64,000 nt of DNA from NCBI GenBank assembly GCA_030490835.1, contig CM059971.1, forward strand, positions 22,871,817 to 22,935,816, in the 5' to 3' direction. The position numbers and the translations under genes are program-made. The notes beneath the pieces were generated by a model. The model was not told where the DNA came from and did not search any database. It saw only the letters and a list, made by a program, of their open reading frames with translations. The DNA comes from Annona cherimola. Taxonomy: Eukaryota > Streptophyta > Magnoliopsida > Magnoliales > Annonaceae. Of the stretch, positions 11,700 to 22,970 are shown piece by piece (the first letter of the stretch is position 1; every line of letters begins with the position of its first letter).

Positions 11700-11915
11700 G
11701 GATATGTTAATATTTAAATTATAAAAAATGCTTAGATTTCATCACAAGTGCATTAAAATATTATAATACTTCAGAAAATTATTTGACATTGTAAGATGAT
11801 AATACTCTATAAAATTATTTATCCTTGATGATGATTTTTAGACAATTTAGATGTCAAAAATACAATTTTAAAATTAGTATAAATGAAATATTTTATTATA
11901 TTCTTCTTACACTGT
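11700..11915 (+). repeat. Dispersed repeat R2, partial copy
   Basis: It is similar to 6985-7140 and 33665-33800: ACTCTATAAAATTATTTATC, then ACAATTTAGATGTCAAAAAT and ACAATTTTAAAATTAGTAT. Confidence 0.5.
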
Positions 11916-12174
11916 TGTCCGATGTTCTTATGCACATAAGGTAGATCTCATACATCCGGTCACATGAAAACTTTCTAAGTAATCTAGTGTCATAAAATTG
12001 GAGCATTTTTTGTTATATTATTTCTCCTTTTTTCATGCTCGGATGTATAATATGAAGTAGAAAGAATCTACTATTTCATACACACTTTTGATATAATTTG
12101 ATATTTTTAGTACTTAAATGTCCTAATTTTTCTATTTTTTAGGGATTGCTTTTTTATTATTACAGTTACAATAA

Positions 12175-12315
12175 AGTCATTTTTTTACACTTTTTTATAC
12201 AACTATGACAACTATTTTATTTCATCTTCTTTACTTCTAATTATTATCCATGTAACATCACATCATTACCTTATTTTTTCAGCTTTCCACAAAAATTTCC
12301 CTATTTTAATCTCAC
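12175..12315 (-). mobile_element. Tourist-like MITE, fragment
   Basis: Read on the minus strand, AAGGTAATGATGTGATGTTAC and AAATAGTTGTCATAGTTGTA resemble the middle of the 61316-61592 family. The ends are lost. Confidence 0.35.
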
Positions 12316-12602
12316 ATGCTTTCACAAAGGTGCAACTTAGATAGGATGCTAATGAGTATTTGGCTTAGGCTTGGCAAGTTCGGAAAAATGATCAATAGAG
12401 TAGGGTAAAAAACTTTCATTCGTTTTTACCATTGAGATAAAGTATAGAGCCTGTTTGGCCGAGTGCCTTTATACTTTCAAATAACACCATAAGTACCCTT
12501 TTTTTTATTTTTATTTTTTATAGATAACGTGATTTTGGATGTGGCCAAGCATAATCAAGATTTTCAAAAACACTAGTCTTCAGCGATGATGCACAATAAA
12601 AT

Positions 12603-12872
12603 GGAATGTGATCCGACGCACACGGGAGCAAATATTCATTTTTTATATTTTTTACACAACTGTTATTCTAAATATATTTAACATGTGTATCAATTTTTAC
12701 CATTTTTGAAGATTTTTAATTTTTTTAAAATTTTTGAAATCAGTGGCATTTTTAGTAATTTAAATACATTTAGATAAATAATTCTAAAAAAAATTTAAAA
12801 ATAAAATAAATAAGTTAAATGTATCCGGGCGCACAGAAGCTAAGTACACCTGGGTGCATATGATCGCATTCC
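12603..12872. mobile_element. Hairpin-ended MITE (Mutator-like family), 270 bp
   Basis: The left end GGAATGTGATC pairs with the right end GATCGCATTCC. The flanks are CAATAAAAT (12594-12602) and CAACGAAAT (12873-12881), a 9-bp duplication with two changes. The interior has the family core TTTTTACCATTTTTGAAGAT and the AAATCAGTGGCATTTTTAG block. The right end carries the GCACAGAAGCTAAGTACACC-type hairpin. Confidence 0.75.
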
Positions 12873-12958
12873 CAACGAAATAAGTCATAAGTATCATATA
12901 ATGAATTCTGATCTAGTGCTTCCTTGAGCACTTAAGGTCATTTGCACTTAGCCTGTAA

Positions 12959-13160
12959 TCACCATTCAAATTCCAGAGACATTAGAGCTATTTTATCAGG
13001 TATTGGAGTCAAGGCGGTAGCATTTGCATATAGATTCCTATCATTTGTTTCAATGGATGTTTGTAAATTTGTAAAATAGTCGGCTGAAACTGAACCCATT
13101 TGTTTGAGCAACGACTCTCTCCGACACCCCTCTCTCTCATGATGGCTCACACTATCAAAA
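12959..13160 (-). pseudogene. Exon-like open segment of unknown gene
   Basis: The minus-strand frame stays open for about 67 codons from the LTR boundary and ends in TGA. The residues look like ordinary globular protein (for example SLLKQMGSVSADYFTNLQTS and TALTPIPDKIALMSLEFEW). A possible splice donor (AATG/GTGATT) overlaps the stop, so this could be an internal exon. The copia LTR at 13155 abuts it, which suggests the element inserted into or beside a gene. I do not recognise the family. It could be chance, but the composition stands out from neighbouring AT-rich DNA. Confidence 0.35.
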
Positions 13161-13551
13161 ATTAAAGGTTTACCACATACCTTATTTAGCAAAAGTGGAA
13201 GTGGAAAGATCGAAAAGGTGTTTCTCAGACTTCATTGCTAGGCCAAATTGGGATCACTAGATTGGAAACCAATCACACTACCATAACCTGAATGTCACTA
13301 ATCTCTGAAAGGGTTTAGAAGAACTCTCTAAGGATTTCTCCCTTATGCTCAGATATATCTTTCTCTTTGAGACCTCACACATATTTATAACTAGTTTAAG
13401 ATGGATACTAGGTTATTACGTAAGAGCTATCCTACTACAATTATGTTTCCATATGCAGTGTGTTCAAGTGGGACCATGTTTCCTAGTATGAGTAGGAGTA
13501 GAAAATCCATTATGAGCGCATAGGATTCTCAATCCTATTATAATTCCAACA
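13155..13551 (-). repeat. 3' LTR of the minus-strand copia element
   Basis: It starts on the minus strand with TGTTGGAATTATAATAGG and is 397 bp long. It is the same family as the solo LTR at 9949-10350 (402 bp) and the fragment at 23050-23205. The distal terminus reads ...TTTTTGA where the solo LTR ends TTTGCA, so it is mutated. Confidence 0.85.
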
Positions 13552-13561
13552 TTTCCCACAC
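13552..13561 (-). other. Polypurine tract
   Basis: On the minus strand GTGTGGGAAA sits immediately 5' of the LTR start. This is the position and composition of the plus-strand DNA primer of an LTR retrotransposon. It confirms the LTR boundary and the orientation. Confidence 0.75.
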
Positions 13562-14644
13562 GCGCATGATTGACTAATCTCTCTTTCAAGATCATTCATA
13601 CTGGCAAAATAGGTCGTGCTACCGGTGAGTACTTAGGAGCTCAAGGCTACGTACCTGTTAGGGATACATAGTAGCTACAACCCACAATAAAATGATGTGT
13701 GTATACACACATTTATGTCTCACTATGTTCTAAACTCATTTTATCACATCAGCCCAAGTATACTTAATCCTCATAAGGCTATACTTGACTTTCTCTCTCA
13801 TCGCATTGTAAGCACAATTATATCCAATCACGTGAACTAATATAAAAGGATATAACTTGTCGACCGATGAATATAAGCAAGTGATATAAATAAAATAGTC
13901 TTCCTCTTGCACACATGTCTCTTAATTATAGGCTAACTGCTTTTCTAGACATATCCCGCAAAGTCGCATCATCCATGACTTGTAAGTAATATGCTAAGGT
14001 AGCAAAATTAGACTACAACCTCAAAATATAATCAAATGTTACATAGAAGCTTTTTTTTAAAATTTTTTTTTAGCTTCAAGTACTCTCAGAGTGAGAAGAC
14101 AAGGATTATCTAAATCAAAGAAACTTAACTCACTTCCTCTGTTGGTCGTAAGCACATGTGGCATGAAACATGTGCCATGGTGGAGAATTTCCTGAATCAT
14201 AAGTAGCGTACATCACTAACTTTTCAATATCATACAGACCTTAATTCAGTTGCTATCAAGCACCTAACCTGAGTTCTCAAAGTGCTCGCCTTCCTTAGGC
14301 ACCTACTGAGACTCACGTTTGGCTTTAACAAAATCCAATAAAACATGGGACTCCCACTGCGGTCAATATCTAATAAAATATGACTTCATCTTGATCCTTT
14401 ATCAAGGAAACAACCATCTTAGGTATTTTTCTCACACAGAACATGTATTTTACCTAATTTTGTCTCATCGCTGCACATTCCCGGAACATCAAAGGCGATT
14501 GCCCACGAGAGGAGGCCAATATCTAACTTTGCTGACATACTTTAGAATGAATCTTTCTCATTCATTCAATTACTCAAACATGCTAGTATTTTCATTAATA
14601 ATAAATATCTATTGATAATAAAAATAATTTCTAGTATTCATACA
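13562..14644 (-). other. Copia 3' untranslated region
   Basis: About 1.08 kb lies between the last codon of the RNase H domain and the polypurine tract. No further domain is recognised. A 98-codon open stretch on the plus strand (14319-14615) has no features and is taken as chance. Confidence 0.5.
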
Positions 14645-15147
14645 TTACATTTTACGCAAACCTAGAGCTTTTACACATGACAAAAATACTTCTCTAGGAA
14701 TTAGTTTGCTGAAAGGATCAACGATCATCTCATGTATAGATATGTATGTTATAATCATTTCTTTCTTTGCAATAATGTCCCTAACAAAGTGATATTTGAT
14801 AGCAATGTACTTAGTTCTGCAATCGTATTTAGGATCCCAAGTGTATGTAATAGCTGCCTGATTATCACAATGTATAGATATAGGTTCCGGTATATCCTTT
14901 GTGATCCCCAAATAATGTACGAACCTTCTAAGCCAAATTGCTCTTACGCCACAGCTAAACATGCCATGAATTCAGCTTCCATGGTTGATAGAGCTATGCA
15001 GGTTTGTTTCTTATTGCTCCATGAGATAGCACTATTATTCATCAAGAAAATATATCCCGATGTTGATTTTCGTCCATCGAGATCTCTGCCCCAGTTAGCA
15101 TCTGAGTATCCTACTAAGCGAAAATCATATCCTTCATCGCAGATCAA
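14645..15147 (-). pseudogene. Copia RNase H domain, frameshifted
   Basis: RNase H removes the RNA strand of the RNA-DNA hybrid during reverse transcription. Motifs in order are YSDANWG (first catalytic Asp), KSTSGYIFL, STMEAEFMA (catalytic Glu), HCDNQAAI (second Asp), then KYIAIKYHFVRD and a C-terminal ADP/DPF-type tail (VDPFSKLIPREVF). The domain is split into two frames overlapping at 14944-14962. A frameshift, together with substitutions such as VRAIWLRRF for the usual EAIWLRR run, marks decay. Confidence 0.88.
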
Positions 15148-15980
15148 ATAATCCGTAATGCCTCTGAGATATGTGAAAATCCTCTTGATAGCTAGCTAAT
15201 GAGCTCATCCACGATTTAACTGATACCCGCTTCAAGCCAATGGCATAACAAATGTCAGGTTGAGTACACATCATAGCATACATCAAACTCCCGACTACGA
15301 TAGCATAAGGAACATTTCTCATTTCTTTTCTTTGTGTTGGAGTCTAGGGACCCATATTAAGGCTCAATGCTTCACCTTTCGCAATAAGATTATCAATGGG
15401 CTTACAACTTTGCATATTGAATCATTCAAGAATTTCATTTATATATGTTTTTTTGAAAAAGACTAAGTAGCCTTTTTGAATGATCTCTTTTGATTTCGAT
15501 TCCAAGTATATAATCTATTTCACCCATGTCCTTCATCTCAAAATTGGAAGACAATCATTCCTTAATGACGATAAGAAATCCTAAGTCACTTCCTATGAGA
15601 AGAATGCCATCGACATAAAGAAATAGACCACAAAATCATCTTTGGACCATTTTATATATAGATTGTACTCTTCATTGATCGTCGTACACCCATAGGATAT
15701 TATGGCTCGATGGAATCTCAAATACCATTATTTGGATGACTGCTTAAAGCCATGAATGGATCATTGGAGCTTGCAAACTTTGCGCTCCTGGCCTTCTTTT
15801 TCAAAACCTACATGCTGTTCTGTGTAGATTTCTTCATCTAGTTCTCCATTCAAAAATGTTGTTTTCACGTCCATCTAGTGCAATTCTAAGTCTAAATGTG
15901 CAATAATCGCAAAAATTAGGCGAATTGAGGTAAACTTACAACTAGAGAGAAGATTTTTTCATAATCTATACCCTCCTATT
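15130..15980 (-). pseudogene. Copia reverse transcriptase, frameshifted
   Basis: The stretch with a Y-V-D-G tetrad (15606-15617) followed by ILLIGSDLGF corresponds to the copia YVDD active-site region, with the second catalytic Asp changed to Gly. Downstream are FEMKDMG- and LGI-like runs and VGSLMYAMMCTQPDICYA, a very conserved stretch at the end of copia reverse transcriptase. Upstream at 15780-15900 the KTAFLNGEL-type region is recognisable across frames. Several frameshifts and stops separate these pieces. Confidence 0.85.
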
Positions 15981-16489
15981 GGGTATAACTCTTAGCCATT
16001 AGGCTAGTCTTATATTTCTTAATTGATCTATTTGCCTTGCATTTATTCTTAGGAACTCATTTGTTCCTAATAGCTTTAGTTCATATGGTAGATCTACTAA
16101 GTTCCATACATGGTTCGTCCTCATGGACTCCAACTCTTCTTCCATTGCCTTTTTTCTATTTTTCCTTAGCTAGGCCTGAGAGAGCCTCATGAGCAATCCG
16201 AGGCTTATCATCATCCCAAGGGTAACCATCATGAAGGTTTCCTTAAGCTCCTCATCATCTTGAGATGCAACCTTGAAAGCTTCCTCCTCAATCGGAAAGC
16301 GACGACGTGGGATGCTTTGAATATTGCTTCTCTGAGGTTGATACTCAGGTGTGTCGCTCCTGCTCAGCTCCAGATGTTGAGGCAAGCATTCAGTTTCTTC
16401 AACTAATTGATTATAAGCGTCATTACCTTTAGATTCTTCCATCTCGTAGAAGAAAACACCTTTATCAACCTCACCCCCACTTGGAAATT

Positions 16490-17480
16490 CATTCTCTAAG
16501 AATGTGGCATCTCATGATTCAATTTCAGTCATAGTTCTATCCTCATTCTCATCAATGGACACGTGCCCTTTGGAGTCTTCTGAGTATCTGACAAAGATAC
16601 ATTTCTTTCCTCTTGCCCTAATTTGCTATATTTGTGAGAGGGATTGTGGATGAAAGCTGTTGACTGTAATGGTCACAAATTGCTTAAATCAGGATTTTGA
16701 CCTGTCCACAATTCATAAGGAGTAGAAGTGGCTAATTTAGAGAGCACAAGATTGAGTATATGAGTAACAGTTAATAATGGATCACCCCAATAAGATATTG
16801 AAAGGTTTGCTTGTGCCATCATAGACTTAACCATATCTAATAGGGTCCGATTTCTTCTTTCTACAACACCATTTTGTTGCGAAGACCGAAAATAGTTAGT
16901 TGCCTAACTATACCCTTTTCATCACAAAAATTTTTGATATTTGTATTCGCATCCACTATTAGTTCTCAAAGCTTTGATCTTTCAATTCAATTGTTCTTAA
17001 TCATACTTTTGTAGCATCTGAAGCAATCCAATGTTTTTGGCTTATGGAAGATTAAGAAAATGTGACCGAGTCATGTGTAATTATCTATAAAGGTGATTAA
17101 ATATGAGGCTCCATGCCTCACCTAACATTCATTGGACTACAAATGTCAGAATGGATCAATTACAATGGAAAATTCGCTCTAATTGCTTTACGAAATGGTT
17201 TCCTTATTGCTTATTTGGCTAGACAATTTTTAGAAGTAGCTAGGTCAAATTTAGTAAGTGGGCCTAGAAGACCTTCTCTTGCTAGTCGATCATTCTTTCT
17301 TGACTAATGTAAGCCAATCTATCATGTCATACATTTGCATCTATAGAAGCATTCAAAAGATTTAACATAAGAAAATATAAATTTATTGCAATCAATATCC
17401 ATAACTATGAAACCATCCATCAACAATCTAGAACCAAAATAAGTTGTTCCCAAAATTACATCAGCATAGTCATTAGGACA
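16490..17480 (-). pseudogene. Copia integrase, frameshifted
   Basis: Integrase joins the DNA copy to the host genome. Across frames the minus strand shows QNGVVERRNRT-like residues near 16830-16880 and VKSMMAQANLSISYWGDPLL at 16775-16835. Next comes an NCGQ form of the ELWTG run (the sequence for PYELWTGQ at 16700-16720 is frameshifted). After it is the KYSKLG...F-type sequence that follows integrase in copia. The catalytic core further upstream (to 17480) is too worn to point to each acidic residue. Residues 16170-16442 form an acidic linker between integrase and reverse transcriptase. Confidence 0.75.
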
Positions 17481-17482
17481 AT

Positions 17483-17975
17483 TCAATGAAAACCTAGGCT
17501 AAGTAAAGATAAAATAGAGATTAAGTTATGCTGAATTTCTAATGCATATGGGACATCATGCAGGAGCAAAGTTTGGCCACCACACAACTCTAATTTGCAG
17601 GTTCCAATCCTTTTAACTTCTACCTTGGAGTTGTTTCCCCACATATATCCAACTAAACCCGGTAGGAATTGGATGATACTCCACAAATGCTCCCTAATCA
17701 TTAGTTGCATGGTCTGTTGCTCCTGAGTCTACAATCCACAATGGATGAGATTCTATGAGTAGTATCGAGCTACTAACACAAACAGAAGTAGGAGTAGGAG
17801 TAAAGTTAGGCAATGCCTTCTTTGGCTCAGTGCAATCATGAGCAAAGTGGCCTAACTTGCTATAGTTATAGCACTTGACCTTAGTCATGTCTTTCTTTCC
17901 TTCGTGCTTGCCTCCCTTGTGTTGGACATTCTTAGCCTCATTGGAGCCATCTTTTGGACCTTTCCTCTTCTTCAA
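17483..17975 (-). pseudogene. Copia zinc knuckle, protease and GAG-pre-integrase region
   Basis: A zinc knuckle reads CYNYSKLGHFAHDC, with the second Cys of CX2CX4HX4C replaced by Tyr. It is preceded by a Lys-rich run. It is followed by LWIVDSGATDHATND, the copia aspartic protease active site (D-S-G-A). After a frameshift, VPYALEIQHNLISILSLLSL matches the end of the protease/GAG-pre-integrase junction. The two frames meet at 17694-17710. Confidence 0.85.
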
Positions 17976-18154
17976 GGACTTTTGTTCCTCTTGCGCTTAA
18001 AACCCAAAGTTTTGTGCGAACAGGAAGTTGCCACATATACTTTTCCGGAAGTTTTTACAATCTCTAGGGGTTCATCTTCCAACTCCAAATGACTTGAAAT
18101 ATCCTTGAAATTTTTAATATTTTCATTATGTGTCATGATGACTTTCATGTGTTC

Positions 18155-18640
18155 CTAGTTGTCGGGGAGTGATCTAATCATTGCTCGTATATGTTGTTCA
18201 TTAGTAAGAGCATGTCCAGCCAACTTGAGCTCTCTGATCATGTTTGACATCTGCCTGAGATGTTGCCTCATAATGTGATTTTGGAACTTTTTATAAGTGT
18301 CAAACTTGATCGTGAGCCTTCTTACCTTTGTTGGAGATGTGCCACCAAACTTCTCTTTGAGGGCTATCCACATTTCATGGGTAGTAACATGCTCCTTAAA
18401 TGTGCACATGAGATCATCTTACATGGTGCTCAGCAATGTAATGCGAATGATACTGTTTCTCTTTTTCCAAGCTACATAAGCCTCACGACTTTGTCCATCC
18501 TCAGGTTCTCTCATGATATTGTTTAATGTCTCCAACACTTCCAATTCTTCTAGGATGTACTGGACTTTGTGATGCCAGGTGTCATAATTATCACCATTCA
18601 ATTTTTCTCCTTTATTAAGCTCAGTACAATTGTTTTGACG
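18155..18640 (-). pseudogene. Copia gag, with in-frame stop
   Basis: This is a UBN2/gag-type nucleocapsid polyprotein region. LNGDNYDTWHHKVQYILEEL is the typical start, then AYVAWKKRNS, IALKEKFGGTS and FQNHIMRQHLRQMSNMIREL. The two open pieces (18419-18601 and 18155-18409) are in the same frame and separated by a stop codon. The downstream junction to the zinc knuckle needs a frameshift. No good ATG context is preserved. Confidence 0.85.
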
Positions 18641-18650
18641 TCATTTTGGT

Positions 18651-19400
18651 GATCAATCAACTATAAGGGATACAAGCAAAGAATGTATACTATCATAAAT
18701 ATTATTTTGCTGCAAAAGACTAACTAAGTTAAGGATAATGCAATACAATGAATAAATTCAAAAGTTCATTAGGTTCCGAATCATCATTTATGTCATAAAT
18801 ATCGGACTGTCATTAACTTAGTTTTATTGCGCAAAATTTTAGTTTAAAGTGAGAATTTCAAAATCAATCCTACTGACTTAAGAACCATTAGTACCAAGTG
18901 AGAATCCTTCTGAATTCTACTAACTTATGAACTCCTACTCAAATTATGGAGTATAAAATAATCATAATTATTAAACTTATTATGTGTGATCAAACCCATG
19001 GTACTTCTTTTGGTTAGTTAGGTAAGTGGCATAAGGTGTGGAAGGTTCTCCCTGCATTACAGAGACGTAATTAAATAACCACAGGATATATTTCAAGACC
19101 TCTTGCCTAGACACCAATCTCTAGTCGTATCATATAAACAATCGTACCAAAAATTTATATATCAAAGCATAGTGCAATTCATTATAATTACAAACATATT
19201 GCATGATTAAGAGATTACTTTTCATAATTTGTGGTATAAACATGATTAATCATGATCTAAAATATGCATGTTATGCAAATCATCAACTATAAGTCTCAAA
19301 TAAAAAATCTAATCGTACCATTGCATCAAAATTATTGAAATTATAGGAATTGATTATTGGATCATTAAATTTAGATTTAAAATGAGAAAAAATTTTCAAA
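18651..19400. other. Probable copia leader region; no gene
   Basis: On the minus strand this precedes gag and would be the untranslated leader and 5' LTR side. No TGGTATCAGAGC-type primer site and no match to the LTR at 13155-13551 is visible. It is AT-rich without coding features. Confidence 0.4.
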
Positions 19401-19716
19401 AATAAGATGGATGGCCAAGTTGATGCCACGTTAGCGTTGGAGTTTACTGCCTCAGGCGATTTGGGCTACCGCTGCCCGGCTAGTCCAGCTAGGGCCCTCC
19501 TGACCTGCTGGGCTTCAGTGCTGGCCTTTTGCCGGCTCGCTTGCAATCTGGGCCACTCTAGGCTCATCCCTACTGGGCCCGTCTGCATGCTGTGAGTTGG
19601 CCTTTTGTGCCTTCTGGCCTTAGCCTTTGCCTGCATACTCTCAATAATGGGTTATACGCCGGCTTATCTGATGACCGGTAAGGGCCACGCCCAACTCCTT
19701 TGGGGGTAGAATAAAC
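19401..19716. other. GC-rich island of unknown origin
   Basis: The composition changes abruptly to G+C-rich sequence with repeated GGGCC/GCCCG words (for example CTGGGCTTCAGTGCTGGCC). The frame 19407-19595 is open on the plus strand and 19570-19848 on the minus strand, but neither shows a family motif. It is bounded on the right by a MITE. It may be a piece of a GC-rich transposon or captured exon. Confidence 0.5.
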
Positions 19717-20015
19717 GGAGGGCGATCGTGTGCTCCCGGGAGCATGCATCGCTCCATGCTTCCGGCGCATACACCCATTTTTTATTTTAATTTTTTTTAT
19801 AAAACTGTTAATATAAGTGTATTTAACATCTTTATAAATTTTTACCACTGTTAGAGTATTTTAGATATTTATATTTGATTTTTGAAAATCAGTAGCATTT
19901 TAAGTAATTTTATAGATTAACAATATTATAAAAAAATTTCAAAAAATAAAAAATAGTTGTATGTGCCTTGGAGCATGGAGTGCTGTATGCTCCCGAGCGC
20001 ATAAGATCCGCGTCC
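19717..20015. mobile_element. Hairpin-ended MITE (Mutator-like family), 299 bp
   Basis: The flanks are AGAATAAAC (19708-19716) and AGAATAAAT (20016-20024), a 9-bp duplication with one change. The left end GGAGGGCGATCGTGTGCTCC pairs with the reverse complement of the right end. The terminal parts contain GTGCTCCCGGGAGCATGC-type palindromes, and the AT-rich interior carries TTTTTACCACTGTTAGAG. Confidence 0.78.
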
Positions 20016-20024
20016 AGAATAAAT

Positions 20025-20916
20025 AAAGGGGCTTCGCAATTTTTCAATTTTCAAGGGGATTTTTTGGGAAAAATTCACCCAATATCATGCGGTGGCAATG
20101 CCCAGCTATATACACTAGATATAGGCGATTCATATGCACCTCAGCTCATTTATTTTTGATTTTAAATCCAATTAAAGTTATTTTGATGATCCAATCCATC
20201 CTAAAAATTTATAATCACATAATTAAAATAGTAAATTATGTGATTTTCGTAATTAAATCAAATAATTAATTATCAATAAGATGATTATAAAATGTATTAT
20301 CACATGATTATCATGTTATGTCAAGTTGTAAACATACAAATCTGTTCTATTTGCCCTAGCTTTTCGATTATGGATGAATTTAACATGACAAATCTTCCGC
20401 TATTAACAATTCATGACATATCAAAATATTGATTAACTTGGTGCGCGCATGGAGGACAGCTACATCTTTCACGCCCGCAGTTGCACGGAAGCAAATAAAA
20501 AATAGACTAGATGCTTGCACTCAATTTTAATCATAGGGATTATTTGAGTTGGTTTTTAAATAATCTTATACGATCATATTCTCCAGAAGAATCCAACCTT
20601 TAATACAAAATCTCACTCGCATATATTTGGAACATCATAAGAATGGCAACTTTAATGAATTGCAATGCAATTTCAAGACGAAAAATTGGAGGTAAAATCA
20701 TCCTCCAGTTGAAACAAATTCAAGAATGCATGCTTGGAGCCTTGGACACATCTCGATTAGCAGCGTTAGAAGTTGTAAAAGAAAAAAAAAAAAAAAAAGG
20801 GAAACGAATAGATGTATACGTGCTAACGAATAATTTAACGGAAAAGATCAGGCATATATTTTATCACGGCCAAGCAATTAAGCAAAGACACAGATCGAAG
20901 GTATATTTATAGTAAT
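20025..20916. other. No gene seen
   Basis: AT-rich DNA. An 89-codon open stretch (20643-20912) begins MATLMNCNAISRRKIGG and contains a lysine run encoded by a 16-A tract, so it is unlikely to be a conserved gene. No transposon termini recognised. Confidence 0.45.
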
Positions 20917-21227
20917 GGAGCCCTGATCCTATGCTCCCGGGAGCTCAATGCTCCTAGGCGCATATACTTAATTTTTTATATTTTTCAAAATTTTTTATAA
21001 GATTATTAATCTAGGTGTATTTAACTTATGTATTAAGTTTTACCATTTTTGAAGTATTTTAGATTTTATTTTTTATTTTTGAAAATCATTGGCCTTTTAG
21101 TAATTTTAAATTACCTAAAATGCCATTGATTTTCAAAAATAAAAAATAAATATCTAAAATACTCCAAAAATGGTAAAAATTTGTACACATCTTAAATACA
21201 CATAAATTAAAAATATTGTTAAAAAAT

Positions 21228-22970
21228 TGTAACACTCAATTTCTAGATATACTCAATAACTAGTCAATGAGTACTATACAACCTAAAAATAATTCGGCAG
21301 TATCTCCCCATAATATATAAAAGGTGATATGGAATACATAACCTGATAATTATAAACATTTCAATTTGTAACATTCAATCCTATATTTATACATTTACAG
21401 TTTCATATAAAAGAAAAAATCGTTGAATGTTATCCTTACACATCAAGCAAACCTAATGATTATGCATATGTGCATCCACAGAGATTATAATCTAATCCAA
21501 AATACCAAATACAATATGTTTGTCAAAGTGAATCTACGTCAATAATCGTCTACATATACGAATATCAAAAGAGTATAAACTTTAAAAGAACTGAAATTAA
21601 AGATATTGTGCTAACGGCCTCCCAGATTTGATCTTCAATTTGTCCAATCTTGAGGTTCCCCACCTCACCTGTGATCTCAAGGAAAAATAATAAACCATAT
21701 GAGTCTAAATAGACTCAGCAAATAGATAATGGTTAGCACAAAGTGTAAAAAATAAAATTGTGGATGCACATGTTATGATCAAGATAAAACATATGGGTTC
21801 AAGTACCCACTCCCAAGATCGTATGCATATAACCACGTATAAATCAAAGGACATGAACAATCTTCTACTCATGTCTATCAAGGGCTATGAACAACCCTCT
21901 CCTCATGTCAATCGGGGCCATGAACAACCCTTTACAACCAATCATTTTAAACAACACATTATACATAACAGACAAGGATAAATGCCACAAACCACATACA
22001 CAACATCAATAAGGTTTACTTTAAATTCAACACACAAAACTGTCATACAAACATTTTGCCAAACACATGATAGGTGCAAAATAAGGGAATCTTCAATTCG
22101 TACTCTCTGAACAAAATTGATTAACGTTATATTTAACAATATAGAAACTGCTAACGAATCCTTTACTTCACAGAAATTGTGTATTCATAACAAATTTCCC
22201 ACAAACCCTAACTATTACAAACCCTATGCTCCATACAATGAAATCGTTAGACGTTACACACTCCTACCAGTCTTATATCGTGTTTAACATGAAATTTCAT
22301 CACTAAATCAAGAAGAGGCGACATCTACTTACCTTGATCGTGATTTCTCCAAAAACAGCGACCCTAGACTTTAATGGCAAAGATTCAGAACCTCCTTTAT
22401 TAGAATCGACGATCTTCAAGGCAGTTGGTATAGTTTTCTTGAAGAGATCTATGGCTAAATCGAACCGAGTAGAAGGGAAAGAAGAGAAGAATCTGAGAAC
22501 GGGAAGAGAAGAAGAAGAAAGGGAGTCGGGCGAAAACAGAAATGAAGCCCTAGCGCGCGGGCTCCCAATATTAACTGAACGCCTAACGAGTCGGGTCGGG
22601 TCTAATAGCAATTCGTAATTTACGTTCCCACTTCTATGACTTAATAATTAAAAATTCTCCGGGGGCGTTGCCCCCTTCACCCCTCCTCCCACCGTGACTT
22701 GACCGGGTAGGTTGAACCTCTTACCTGCTTTGCGAGGGGAACAATAGTCATAGTGCTCAACAATGGAACGCTAATCATATACTTTTAAATTTATACTCAA
22801 TGTGCTAAGATCATAATACGTGCACATATGCACTATACGTCCCGTAGATGTCGTCTCCATATATTTTATGTATCCATTAACATCATAAATTCTTACTAGA
22901 ATATTCATAAGTTACCTCATAAATAGAAAATGGTTATAATGAAAACGAAATAAAATACCTGGTCCTCACA
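21228..22970 (-). mobile_element. 1,743-bp solo LTR, Ty3/gypsy (Tekay/Del-like) type
   Basis: It begins TGTAACACTC and ends GGTCCTCACA on the plus strand, and is flanked by a perfect 5-bp duplication AAAAT (21223-21227 and 22971-22975). On the minus strand it starts TGTGAGGACC and ends GAGTGTTACA. In Tekay/Del chromoviruses GTGTTACA is followed by the tRNA-Met primer site, hence the minus-strand call. No internal domain remains, so it is a recombination remnant. The family assignment rests on the termini and length only. Confidence 0.82.
22327..22620 (-). promoter_or_regulatory. LTR leader with splice-donor-like site
   Basis: Reading the minus strand of the solo LTR there is a GC-rich block (GGGAGCCCGCGCGCTAGGGC), then a pyrimidine-rich tract typical of plant 5' leaders (TTTCTTCTTCTTCTCTTCCC). 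An open frame of about 90 codons follows, ending at CAAG/GTAAGT (22327-22336), a near-perfect splice donor. GGGGGC-GTT-GCCCCC at 22661-22675 is a perfect 6-bp hairpin upstream. Together these look like a transcription start and spliced leader, but no known protein is encoded. Confidence 0.4.

Larger units (their letters stand above)
13155..18650 (-). mobile_element. Decayed Ty1/copia retrotransposon (5' LTR not found)
   Basis: In minus-strand order the domains are gag, CCHC zinc knuckle, protease, GAG-pre-integrase, integrase, reverse transcriptase, RNase H, polypurine tract and 3' LTR. Integrase before reverse transcriptase is the defining copia order. Every domain carries frameshifts or stops, so the element is dead. 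The 3' LTR is clear. No matching 5' LTR borders gag at 18.65 kb. An LTR fragment with the right orientation lies at 23050-23205 and could be the remains of the 5' LTR, displaced by nested insertions, but this is unproven. Confidence 0.88.

Noticed and set aside
14732..15151. 139-codon plus-strand frame
   Set aside because: Antisense shadow of the copia RNase H domain.
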